In this document: positions 50,889-59,255 of the stretch, in pieces | How positions within the stretch are numbered: position 1 is the first letter of the stretch | Layout: every line of letters begins with the position of its first letter | Source: JACJWR01 sp964474045 | GTDB taxonomy: Bacteria; Actinomycetota; Actinomycetes; S36-B12; UBA10799 | Direction: 5' to 3' | Assembly: GCA_964474045.1 (NCBI GenBank) | Contig: CAYYRC010000001.1 | Location: forward strand, 196,680 to 260,679 | DNA length: 64,000 nucleotides | Notes under the pieces: model-generated | What the model was told of the DNA's origin: nothing | What the model saw: the letters and a program-made list of their open reading frames with translations, nothing else | Database searches by the model: none | Position numbers and translations under genes: made by a program

Positions 50889-52139
50889 TCAGCCCAAGAG
50901 GAAGCCCCGCAGCTCCTCTCCGTAAACCTCCGGCGCGAAGTTGTGCCCGGCCCAGCCCGCGATGGCCCCGCGGTCGAACGCGTCCCCCGCGGCCAACGCC
51001 CGGGCGAGGCCCTTGCTCATCGCCTCCGGACTATCATCAGCTAGGACGATGGCATTGAAGCCGTCCCGGGCGTAGCTGCCCACGTCGCTGACCAGGTTCG
51101 TGATCACCGGCGTCCCCAGCGTCCAGGCCTCTGAGATCTTCGACGGGAAGCCCATCCGGGCCCACCGTTCGTCGGCGGGGCGCTGTAAGACGAGGAAATC
51201 GCACGCTGCGACCAGGGCCCAGATGCGCGGAGCCTTCAGCGGACCGTGGAACACCACGCCGGACAGCGCCGCGGGCTCGACGTCCGGCAGCGCCTCCACT
51301 GCATGGCGAGGGTGCCCGGCGATGTGGAGCTCGACGCGGGGTTGGTCTGGTCGTGCATCGTCCCACAAGGCAGCCACGGCGTTGACGCAATTGGCCAAAG
51401 CACCTCGGTCGAGCCAGGGTGCGGTCCCGGAGATCAGGAGCCGCAGGGGTGGGGGATCCGCGGACCCTTCCGTGTGGCGCGTGGTTTCGGCCAGCTCGGA
51501 GCCTCGACCGGCCGCCGAGTCGCATGCCTGTGCCACCTGCGAGATGCCTCCGGAAAACAGTGGCGGGACCGCCATGGTCGCGGCACCGCCGCGACCCAGC
51601 GTCTCGGCCGCATACTCGCTGACTACTGTCACCCGCCCTACCTGTTCGGCGGCGGTCTGCGGGGTCCAGCGACCGGTCAGCCGCATCCGCCTAGCCTGAG
51701 CCTCACCGCGGGGGTGCCAGTCCACGAGGTCGATCGCGAGGCGGCCGCTGCCACGGCCGCCGGCACCTTGACGCAGGCCGCGACGCGCCTGGTGCACCAG
51801 ACCGGGCCAGGCCTGCGTCACGAGGACAACATCGGGTCGCCCTTCTGCGATCGCGGCGCCGATGTCGTTGCGCCCCAGCTGCCACCACTGCAGCCACCGT
51901 GCCCGACCCCACAGGCGCCTGCCCCGGGAAGGGCGCCACGCTGGTCGAAGCTCGAGTGGCACCAGTCGCACATCACCAGCCAGCGACTGGATCGCCGGCG
52001 AGGCGGACCGCCCCCAGTGCAGCAGGCGTGTGTCGCAGGCAGCCGAGGCCAGCGCCTGCGCCAGGCCCAGGGCCCGCCACGCTCCGGGACCCTCCAGAAA
52101 CTGCGGCAGGAGGACGGTGACCCGTTCAGGCCTCTTCAT
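50889..52139 (-). CDS. Family-4-type glycosyltransferase
   Basis: A 416-residue GT-B protein. The N-terminal FLEGPGAWRALGLAQAL resembles the donor/acceptor-binding G-x-x-R loop. In the C-terminal half LLISGTAPWLDRG and RVELHIAGHPRH lead to the E-x7-E-like stretch GFPSKISEAWTLGTPVIT, the nucleotide-sugar site. Soluble or peripheral. It sits between AS4 and the decayed region on the same strand as AS4, separated by about 130 bp. It may glycosylate a surface glycan or the peptide product; neither is proven. Confidence 0.8.
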   Translation of the reverse strand: MKRPERVTVLLPQFLEGPGAWRALGLAQALASAACDTRLLHWGRSASPAIQSLAGDVRLVPLELRPAWRPSRGRRLWGRARWLQWWQLGRNDIGAAIAEGRPDVVLVTQAWPGLVHQARRGLRQGAGGRGSGRLAIDLVDWHPRGEAQARRMRLTGRWTPQTAAEQVGRVTVVSEYAAETLGRGGAATMAVPPLFSGGISQVAQACDSAAGRGSELAETTRHTEGSADPPPLRLLISGTAPWLDRGALANCVNAVAALWDDARPDQPRVELHIAGHPRHAVEALPDVEPAALSGVVFHGPLKAPRIWALVAACDFLVLQRPADERWARMGFPSKISEAWTLGTPVITNLVSDVGSYARDGFNAIVLADDSPEAMSKGLARALAAGDAFDRGAIAGWAGHNFAPEVYGEELRGFLLG

Positions 52140-52271
52140 GCCACCCCCTTCCCAGTTGCGCCCGGGCCTGGACGAGCCTGGGCCCTAGGCCGTCAATACT
52201 CTCAGGGCCGATGCGGCGCCGGCCGCATGGAACTTCGGCACACCCGCATCTTGTCAGTTCGGCGGATCGGT

Positions 52272-54029
52272 TCAGATTCCCCAGTCGCAGGGGTCGATGG
52301 TGGGGCCGGCGCTGAGGGGGCGGCCCTGCAGGATCGCGGCGATCGTGGGGTCGTTCTCGCGCCAGGTGCGGACTTCGCCCATCTGTCCGTCGGTGTCGCG
52401 GCGTTGGTCCTCTGGCTGCGACAGTCGCGACTCGGCGGCTGTCGGCCGCCCCCGCCGCGACGCCGCATCCGTCCCGATCCAGGGCTCGACCGCCGCCCAA
52501 TACGCCCAGCCAGGCACATCCATGTGGACCCATGCGGAATCCGGGATGCGAAGGGCGGTCTCGACGACTTCAACGTCCAGGAACGGCTGGTGCATGCGGA
52601 TGCCGAAGTAGGCCAGATAGGACCAGGTGGCCTCCAGAAAGCGGTGCTCCGCGCCCGACATCCAGCTCGCGATCATGTAGTCGCGAGCTGAACGCGCGCC
52701 GGTGTAGCGGCGAGCCTGCTCGCGTCCGAGCGAGGTCGCCACGGGCGACCTCGGCGATCGCCGCACCACGACAGCACCGGAGGGGTCGCCGGACGTGGCC
52801 GTGGTGGGGGAGCACCAGATGTCACGAGCCCGCTGCGCCCACCTGCGCGGAGTCCGAAGGCGTGCCACGACCGATTCCGGCACGGTGTCACGCACTAGGC
52901 CGAGGGCGAATCGGCGCAGCATCCGTTCGCCGCCGGTGGGGGACTCGCTCCGGGCCACTGCCCTGGCTCGCTGCCAGTGGCCCTTCGCCAGCAGTCCCGC
53001 AATTATCCCGGCGCTGCTCACGGGAAGCGGGGATGGATGGCGACCGGCGATGACGTCCGTCAGTTGGAAGTGACGCGCCTGTAATGCGAGCGCCACGTTG
53101 CTGTCCCGGCTGCGGGAGGGGAACCGGTGGTAGTCCAGCGCGCTGGTCCACTCGTGCATCTGGGTGGTGGTGATCAGCGGGGCGAAAGGGACGTCGGAGA
53201 GTGCAGGCGGCAGTTCCGGGGGCGCACCCTCGGTGTCCCGGCCACCGAGGACGCATGCGAGATGGCCGCCGTCGACAGCCGCCAGGTAGGCCTGGGCCAG
53301 CACCGCTCCCGGCGTCGTCGGGCTCCACTCAGCACCGATCCTGGTCACCGCGAGTCCTTCCGATCCAGCCTCGGCGCCGGGCGCATGCCGACGCTCGCAG
53401 GCTGTAGCCGCCGCTCGCGCTACCGCCCCATCCAGCGCCGTCCGCAACGCCTGCGCCGCCTGCTCCGGGCTCATCGACTCGTCGGGCCCGGCAACGTCGC
53501 CTGGGTCCCAGAACTTCACCTGGCGCACCGTCCCGTCAGGCGTCACCCTGATGGCCTGACCTGGCGGCACGGCGTGGATGTGGCGGTAGTCGGTCAGGCT
53601 CATGCCGAGCCAGCCAGCGTCGCCGCCCCCGGCATAGCGCATCGCAATGCGGTCGGGCTCCAGCGTCGAATCCACGCCCGGGGCGAGTACCAGCGTGGGC
53701 AGATGGTCGCTCACAGCGACGCCGCCGTCGGACAGCTGTGCCCAGTACAGGGGCATGATCCCGGTCGGGTCATGGACCGCCAGAATGGTGTCGCCGTCGC
53801 TCAGGGCCACCGCCCACGGTCCTGTGATGCCTGCAAGGCCTCGCAGGCCATCGCTGGCGAAGGCGCTTGTCACCTGCTCGACCCGCACTGACAGCGGCGC
53901 GGACCAAAGTTGGGCTGTGACTCGCTGTCGCGAGTTGTCGCCGCCCGTTGCGGGGTTGGCCCTGACAGTAGTGCCGGCCCCGTCAGCCGAAGGAATTCTG
54001 AACACGGCGGCGGAGGGTGTCGGCGTCAC
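52272..54029 (-). CDS. Asparagine-synthetase-like protein with lost catalytic motifs (AS4)
   Basis: A 585-residue relative of AS3. The Ntn-like half shows ITGPWAVALSDGD and HDPTGIMPLYWAQ, parallel to AS3. Where AS3 has the PP-loop, AS4 reads AVTRIGAEWSPTTPG, so SGGxDS is absent. The SGWGGDE loop is also gone. The tail helix YFGIRMHQPFLDVEVVETALRIP is kept, but the C-terminal Lys motif is missing. It should be a pseudo-enzyme, possibly the binding partner of AS3. The GTG start overlaps a 61-codon ORF by GTGA; precursor D is 237 bp upstream. Confidence 0.78.
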   Translation of the reverse strand: MTPTPSAAVFRIPSADGAGTTVRANPATGGDNSRQRVTAQLWSAPLSVRVEQVTSAFASDGLRGLAGITGPWAVALSDGDTILAVHDPTGIMPLYWAQLSDGGVAVSDHLPTLVLAPGVDSTLEPDRIAMRYAGGGDAGWLGMSLTDYRHIHAVPPGQAIRVTPDGTVRQVKFWDPGDVAGPDESMSPEQAAQALRTALDGAVARAAATACERRHAPGAEAGSEGLAVTRIGAEWSPTTPGAVLAQAYLAAVDGGHLACVLGGRDTEGAPPELPPALSDVPFAPLITTTQMHEWTSALDYHRFPSRSRDSNVALALQARHFQLTDVIAGRHPSPLPVSSAGIIAGLLAKGHWQRARAVARSESPTGGERMLRRFALGLVRDTVPESVVARLRTPRRWAQRARDIWCSPTTATSGDPSGAVVVRRSPRSPVATSLGREQARRYTGARSARDYMIASWMSGAEHRFLEATWSYLAYFGIRMHQPFLDVEVVETALRIPDSAWVHMDVPGWAYWAAVEPWIGTDAASRRGRPTAAESRLSQPEDQRRDTDGQMGEVRTWRENDPTIAAILQGRPLSAGPTIDPCDWGI

Positions 54030-54211
54030 AACCGCACAGTAGGGGGCTGCTTGCCGACTAACGGCTGAGCCAGACCGCCGAGTGGGCTCCCGGCCAACAG
54101 TTGCGACCCGTCGCTAGTCTCACTCGGTAGAGGAGGAACCCGGTTCCAGCTTCGATCGCCGGATGCCATGTAACCCCGCTCAGTGACACAAAGACGGACG
54201 ACCTCGCTCAT
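54026..54211 (-). CDS. Small ORF overlapping the AS4 start
   Basis: A 61-residue ORF (MSEVVRLCVTERGYMASG) whose stop overlaps the AS4 GTG as GTGA, suggesting coupling. It contains W22-N-R-V-P-P-L, which is one residue longer than the precursor motif. Third-position GC is only moderate and no RBS is obvious. It could be a divergent precursor, a small accessory protein, or noise. Confidence 0.3.
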   Translation of the reverse strand: MSEVVRLCVTERGYMASGDRSWNRVPPLPSETSDGSQLLAGSPLGGLAQPLVGKQPPTVRL

Positions 54212-54265
54212 CTCAGTCCTTGCCCGCGTGTTGTGCCCGGGAACGGGCCTGCGATCGTGGACTGA

Positions 54266-54451
54266 TCAGCCCGCTGACCAGATTGGGCCCGCTCCATTCG
54301 CGCCGCCGGTATCCGAGATGCAGCGCCCACCCACCGACGCGTTGAAGTGGCCCCTGGCTGACTCGGCGATGTTGACGTTCTGGCCGGCCTCGGCCTGGCC
54401 GCCTCCGGAAAGGAGTTGCAGGACAGGCTTCGTCCAAATTCGGCTGCTCAC
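54266..54451 (-). CDS. Candidate RiPP precursor peptide D
   Basis: A 61-residue ORF from GTG 54451, with GAGGGG 5 nt upstream. The leader element is W6-T-K-P9-V-L11. Measured from Trp, the acidic residue at +15 (E21) and Glu at +24 (E30) fall exactly where B and C have D27 and E36. G23 to E30 (GQNVNIAE) would form an 8-residue Gly-Glu macrolactam, a ring type known in lasso peptides. The downstream core is Gly-rich with one Cys. A longer in-frame ORF from 54559 exists but lacks an RBS. Confidence 0.6.
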   Translation of the reverse strand: MSSRIWTKPVLQLLSGGGQAEAGQNVNIAESARGHFNASVGGRCISDTGGANGAGPIWSAG

Positions 54452-54699
54452 AATTGCCCCTCGCAATGGCGCTATCGATGTCCCCCGCCGATTACGTGCG
54501 GCAGCTGTTGTGACGTTACACGGTTGCCCGGCGCCTGCATAGTAGCAATTTCTATTCACCTGCGCGGGTGTTCAGCTCTACTTCCTCGCCATCTTTGTTG
54601 GCAACAAGTTGAGACGACACCCCTCCGGCGCTCCCATCGGTCTCCGCACTCCACGCACCCCGCTCCTCAGTCGAAGGAATGGTGCCCCCGGCCGCGGTC

Positions 54700-54750
54700 C
54701 GGAGTCCTCTACCGCATCACGCGGGCCGCGCGATGCGGTAGAGGACTCCG
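54700..54750. repeat. Perfect 19-bp inverted repeat overlapping the end of the GT39-like gene
   Basis: 54700-54718 is the exact reverse complement of 54732-54750 with a 13-nt loop. The right arm is coding (codons for E-D-G-V-L-Y-R-I) and the stop at 54717-54719 is at the loop edge. It may serve as terminator for the minus-strand gene. The left arm looks like an inverted copy of the gene end. Confidence 0.8.
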
Positions 54751-56315
54751 TCCTCGAATTCAGCCACAACTTCCACCCCGAAACCTACGGCTCGAAGTCC
54801 ATCAAGGGTGGCCACCGCCGCCCGGGGCTGTCCGCCAGACGACCGCTCAGCCTGCGAACTCGCACCGTCGAACACAGCCATGTAACTGATTTCGCCGGAC
54901 GCGATACGCCGTTCGAGGCGTAGCCGATCGTCGGTGATCCTGGCCGGCGGCCAGTAGTAGTCGTCGCGCGGCAACTGCTCTATGGGGACACGTCCGGTCC
55001 GAACCCACAGTTGGGCTGCCTGGTTCGACGCGAGTCCCGTCGCGGGTGGCAGCGCCCGAACGGCTGCCGTCAAGGGTGTATCGGCGCCCGGGTCGGCCGA
55101 CGCGCGCCTACCACTCAGGTGCTGCACGCCCACAACGGTCTGCACCAGGGTCCCGGCAAGAGCAAGCAGCACGGTCAGTACTACGAGGGCCCGGAGGGGC
55201 GAGGCACGTCTCGCGGCGCCGGGCTCGGCGGTGTCAGCTGCCTGCACCGCGCCACTCCTCCAGCGCCACGCGGTGGCCCACCCGTAGTTCAGGAGCAGCG
55301 ACATCGGCGCCACCAAGGGGACGAACATCCGGTTGCCGATCGGGTCCAGCCGCGTCGTGAGCTGGGCGACGATGAGGGCGGCCGAGTAACTCACTGCCAC
55401 CACGAGCACGACGGCGAAGGTCGTGTCCCGCTCACGCCACGCGCCCGTGCAGCCTACGAGCAGCGTAGCCCCGGCGAGCGCCACGACGAGGGCGGCGATG
55501 AGGGCGGACGTTTGCCCGACGAACTGGGCGGCGAATGCGTCGGCAAACATGCGGACGGCTGTGACGGGCCCGAATTCGCTGCCGTACCGCGGCCCCATGA
55601 CGTCATCGGCCACAGCTGCGTTGCGCAGCAGGTTCACCGCTGCGCCTGCGGCCGCGCCGACGGTGATCAGCCCGGCATCGCGTAACCGCCTTCCGCGCGA
55701 TCGCCCGGCACCGGCCCACCACACTCCGAGGAAGATCGCCGGCAGCAGCGCCAGCCCGATGTAGCGGTACAACGAGGCGACATTGGCTGCCACGATCAGC
55801 ATCGCCGCATCGCGGCCACGCACCTCATGGCGCCTCAGCGCGCCCACCAGGACGGCCACCACGACCATCAGCGCCACCGCGAACACAGGCTCGCTCCACA
55901 GCGCCCGGAAGGTGGTTTGCACGAAGATGGACGTGGCCACCAGGGCGGCCGCCACCAACCCCCACGCCCGGCCGCGGCACAGAAGGGTCGCGGTCCAGTT
56001 TGCGAGAACAACCAGGGCCCCGGCGCACAGCACGTTGACCCAGATCATCACCTGCAGCGCGTTCGCGCCGGCCCACTCCACCGCCGCGATGGTCGCGGGG
56101 AACCCGGCTGGAAATGTCGTCAGTGGTGTGCCGGTAAACGTCGCCAGTTGTCCACTGGCCGCGATGTTGCGGCCGGCGGACAGGTAGTCCAGTGAATCCG
56201 GAGTGAGACGGAGGCCGTTGCGGGCGTTGAGATACGTCAGAGCCATTGCGGCCAGGGCGAGCACGGCGGCTGCAGCCGAGGTCGGCCATCGAATCGACCA
56301 GGCAGGACCCGCCAT
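54717..56315 (-). CDS. Polytopic GT39-like (GT-C) glycosyltransferase
   Basis: A 532-residue integral membrane protein with about 10-12 hydrophobic segments from residue 12 onward. It has an early outside loop with LRLTPDSLDYLSAGRNIA, matching the acidic catalytic loop (D near R/Y) of PMT/ArnT-like GT-C enzymes that use polyprenyl-phosphate sugars. A soluble C-terminal domain follows. ATG 56315 (MAGPAWSIRW) is chosen; the longer ORF to 56465 reads through Arg/Cys-rich non-protein-like sequence. It is divergent from the FkbM gene. Confidence 0.78.
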   Translation of the reverse strand: MAGPAWSIRWPTSAAAAVLALAAMALTYLNARNGLRLTPDSLDYLSAGRNIAASGQLATFTGTPLTTFPAGFPATIAAVEWAGANALQVMIWVNVLCAGALVVLANWTATLLCRGRAWGLVAAALVATSIFVQTTFRALWSEPVFAVALMVVVAVLVGALRRHEVRGRDAAMLIVAANVASLYRYIGLALLPAIFLGVWWAGAGRSRGRRLRDAGLITVGAAAGAAVNLLRNAAVADDVMGPRYGSEFGPVTAVRMFADAFAAQFVGQTSALIAALVVALAGATLLVGCTGAWRERDTTFAVVLVVAVSYSAALIVAQLTTRLDPIGNRMFVPLVAPMSLLLNYGWATAWRWRSGAVQAADTAEPGAARRASPLRALVVLTVLLALAGTLVQTVVGVQHLSGRRASADPGADTPLTAAVRALPPATGLASNQAAQLWVRTGRVPIEQLPRDDYYWPPARITDDRLRLERRIASGEISYMAVFDGASSQAERSSGGQPRAAVATLDGLRAVGFGVEVVAEFEDGVLYRIARPA

Positions 56316-56482
56316 GGTGTCAGAGTAGGGGCAGGGCCGGGTTCCTCCGCGGCAGCCCGACCAGGGGATACGCCACGGGCACCGTTGGACGGCAGTTTGC
56401 CGTTCGAAGCCGTCGGCGCAAGGAGCCGCACGCCACCGCGCACCCTCGCGTAGTGTGCTCGTCACCGATCAAGGAGGGGCAG

Positions 56483-57643
56483 GTGCTCCAGGGCTTAGCT
56501 GGCGCGCTGCAAGGTGCTGCCGAACGTGTGCGACGGGCGGCCGACCGCGCCGACCCGCGACCCACGGCCCAGCGCCAGGTCCGCGCGGCCGCGATCGCGG
56601 CGAGTCGCAGCATCAGCACCGACGATGTCCGGCGCCGCGTCGCCCAGTGGCCGCGACGGCTGCCGCCGGGTGGGCTGCGCGAGGCGGTGGTGACGCACTT
56701 CGCCGAGCCGTTCGCGGCGTCTCGGCCCTTCTCCGCCTGGACGACCACCGGGTTCGGCGCAGCGATCCACGTGGACTCGGCGGACCTGATCGGTCGGACG
56801 ATCCTGGTCAGCGGGCGTTGGGAGCCGTCGGTCGGTACCTGCGTTCAGGCCCTGCTGCGACCTGGTGATTCCTTCCTGGACGTCGGCGCCAACATCGGCT
56901 ATTACACGCTGCTGGCCGCCCGGTGCGTGGGCGCCGGCGGCTTCGTGCGCGCCTTCGAGCCTTCGCTGACGCTGTGGATGGCCCTGCGCGCGAACCTGGC
57001 CGCCAACGGGCTCGCCGACGACATCGCATTGCGCGTCGCCGTGCTCGACAAGGATGGGTCGGTGGTGGTCCTCGAAGGTCCCGCGGCCAACCGCGGAGTC
57101 ACCCGCGTCGTGGGCGCGGACCAGGCCGCCGCCGGACAGGCCGGTTTCGGCTCGGCGGTCGCGGCCGTTCCGCTGGACGTCGCGGCCGCCGGGTTACCGC
57201 CGTATCGCCCGCTGACGATCAAGATGGACATCGAGGGTGCGGAGCGGGCGGCGTCGGAGGGTTTGGAGCGACTGGTGGCGGCTGTCGAAGAGGTCGCCCT
57301 GATCATCGAGATCACACCGGCCCGGTTGACCGGTGATGGGGTCCCCAGGGCCGTGGGCGAGGACGAGGTGGCTAGGGCAGTCAGCGCTGGCAGCGACCGT
57401 GGGGGCAGTGACACCGGCGAAGCCCAGTGGCTGTTCGACCTTGCCGATCGCCAGCGCATGACAATCTGGCTGATCCCGAATGGTTACTCGGCCGCTCAGC
57501 GGTTCCGCAGCAGGCCCCAACCGCCGGTCCCAGTCGAGGCGCCGGTCCGCGGCCAGGCCGACTACCTGCTTGTGCGCGGCGACATCCTGCTCTCGCGCCT
57601 CGGTGACGTAGCGGGCACTGCGCGCCGGCGCCGTCGGGGTTGA
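56483..57643 (+). CDS. FkbM-family methyltransferase
   Basis: A 386-residue SAM methyltransferase. FLDVGANIGYYTLLAAR (about residues 132-148) is motif I, FEPSLTLWMALRANLAANG follows, and IKMDIEGAERAASEG is the FkbM signature. The GTG at 56483 is preceded by AAGGAGG with 5-nt spacing; GTG 56456 has no RBS. FkbM enzymes usually O-methylate sugars, which fits the adjacent glycosyltransferases. Confidence 0.87.
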   Translation: MLQGLAGALQGAAERVRRAADRADPRPTAQRQVRAAAIAASRSISTDDVRRRVAQWPRRLPPGGLREAVVTHFAEPFAASRPFSAWTTTGFGAAIHVDSADLIGRTILVSGRWEPSVGTCVQALLRPGDSFLDVGANIGYYTLLAARCVGAGGFVRAFEPSLTLWMALRANLAANGLADDIALRVAVLDKDGSVVVLEGPAANRGVTRVVGADQAAAGQAGFGSAVAAVPLDVAAAGLPPYRPLTIKMDIEGAERAASEGLERLVAAVEEVALIIEITPARLTGDGVPRAVGEDEVARAVSAGSDRGGSDTGEAQWLFDLADRQRMTIWLIPNGYSAAQRFRSRPQPPVPVEAPVRGQADYLLVRGDILLSRLGDVAGTARRRRRG

Positions 57644-57911
57644 CACGACAGCGCAGCCGCTCTTGGCGTCGGTAGTTGGCGACGGTGATCGAGCGGGGTG
57701 ATCAGTTTGAGCTGTCCGCCTACGACGTCACCTACCTGGCGTTGATGATCTCGACCGTTGGCGTCCTTGTGACGCTGGACGCGGGACTGCTTCCCGCGTC
57801 GCCTCGTAGCTTCCCGCGTCGCGCCGGGCCTCCGCCGGCAGGAGGGGTTTGACGGCTCTTCGACTAGGGGTGTGGCTTCCTGCTGATGTAAGGGGCTCGT
57901 GGTCCGCCACG

Positions 57912-58915
57912 ATGGGTGTTGCGAAGCATCCGTCGGAGGGACCACGAGCCTTGTCTCAGGATAGGCCGCGTGATGCGGCCACGGTGTCGTCCAACCTGCC
58001 CGGATACCGGGTGCTCGACGCCCAGGACGGTCTGGTGGGCAGGTGGGCGCTGGTCGAGCCGGTCGACGCGGTGGGGGCACTGCCCGGACTGCGGCTTCGG
58101 CTCGGCCCGGGTACCTTCCCGGCCGGTGTCCAGGGTGGCCGATGTCCCGGTCGGCGGCCTGCTGGAGGTGCGGGTCCCCAAGCGCCGGTTGTGGTGCGGA
58201 GACGACTCGTGCGAGAAGGTGACGTTCACCCAGACCACCGACGAACTCGGCCTGCGCGCCCGGGTCACCACCCGGCTCGCTGCGCGGGTCGTCGATGCGC
58301 TCGCGGCCCGAGCTGTCGCGGTCGCGGGTCCAGGTCGTGGCGATCGGCATGAGCGCGGAGTCCTGCGCCACGGTCCGCGACGTGTTGCCCGCAGCCCGGA
58401 TCGTGGCCGACCACTGGCATGTGACGACCCGCGCCCATCACACGGTCATCCAAGTCTGGCGGCGCCGGTCCTGGGACCTGCTCGTCGCCGCGGGCGCATC
58501 GTCGACCCGGCGTGGAAGTACCGCACCCAGCTGATCTGCAAGCGGAGCAGCCTCCCAGTCGCGCAAGGTGTTCGCCTCGATCAGATCCTGGCCGCCGATG
58601 CCGAGCTGAGGGTCGTGTGGGCGGTCAAGGAGATCGTCATCCAGCTGCTCGCCAACCGCACCAGCACTCGGTTCGCCGCCGAGTGGGAGCAGCTCGAGGT
58701 TGCGGTGCGGGCCACCGACCTGCCTGAACCGGCCCGTCTGTTCATGAACCCTGAAAGCGTGGAAGGCCGAGATCCGCACCTTCTGCCTCACGAGAGTCAC
58801 GAACCCACGAACCGAGGCCGCGAAACTGAACGCGAAGAACATCGAGCGCGCCGGCCGCGGCCACGTCAACCACGGCAACTATCGGGCACGTATCTTGCTC
58901 GCATCGACCGCAGGA
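57912..58915 (+). pseudogene. ISL3-family transposase, multiply frameshifted
   Basis: Pieces of one transposase are spread over all three plus frames. GYRVLDAQDGLVG is near the start. The ISL3 zinc finger HCPDCGFG with RRLWCGDDSCEKVTF, then RATVRDVLPAA-like SCATVRDVLPAARIVADHW, VDPAWKYRTQL, and finally IRTFCLTRVTNPRTEAAK, NHGNYRARI. At least three frameshifts separate them. No intact ORF and no clear terminal inverted repeats were found. It marks the right edge of the accessory region. Confidence 0.85.
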
Positions 58916-59164
58916 TCAGCTGTCCCAGACTCGCGCCTTCAGCTCCTGCCGATCGTGCGCCGGCAGGTCGTGCCAGCGGATGCCCCGGATGGCTCCCTCG
59001 AGCGCATACAGCGTGCTGTAGCAGGCCGGCTCGTGCGCCTCGTGCAGCTGTTGAACGCAGGCGATGCTGCCGGCAGCGCGCAACTCGTCGGGGGTGGTGA
59101 TGCCGATCTCCGCAAGCCTCGCGGCAAGCGCCGGACCGATATTCGGCAGCTCCTCCATGCCCAT
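58916..59164 (-). CDS. TfoX C-terminal domain-like protein
   Basis: An 82-residue helical protein. LPNIGPALAARLAEIGI is a helix-hairpin-helix start of TfoX_C, followed by TPDELRAAGSIACV and LYALEGAIRGIRWHDL. Such stand-alone proteins are common and have no proven role. Confidence 0.83.
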   Translation of the reverse strand: MGMEELPNIGPALAARLAEIGITTPDELRAAGSIACVQQLHEAHEPACYSTLYALEGAIRGIRWHDLPAHDRQELKARVWDS

Positions 59165-59255
59165 CTAGCCAGTCTCGCACGTCGCCTGACGTCCCTGGTC
59201 AAGCCTGCGGCACGGGCCGCCGGACCCGGGCCCGGACCTCAGCCGCTGCCGGGCC

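Noticed and set aside
54213..54437. 74-codon minus-strand ORF overlapping precursor D
   Set aside because: It is in another frame, is Arg/Gly-rich and has no RBS. Precursor D has an RBS and the shared motif.
33802..54451. Standard lasso-peptide cluster
   Set aside because: The cyclase-like gene and leader motif fit, but no RRE B1 protein, transglutaminase-like B2 protease or exporter is visible, and Thr at -2 is clear only for one reading of precursor A.
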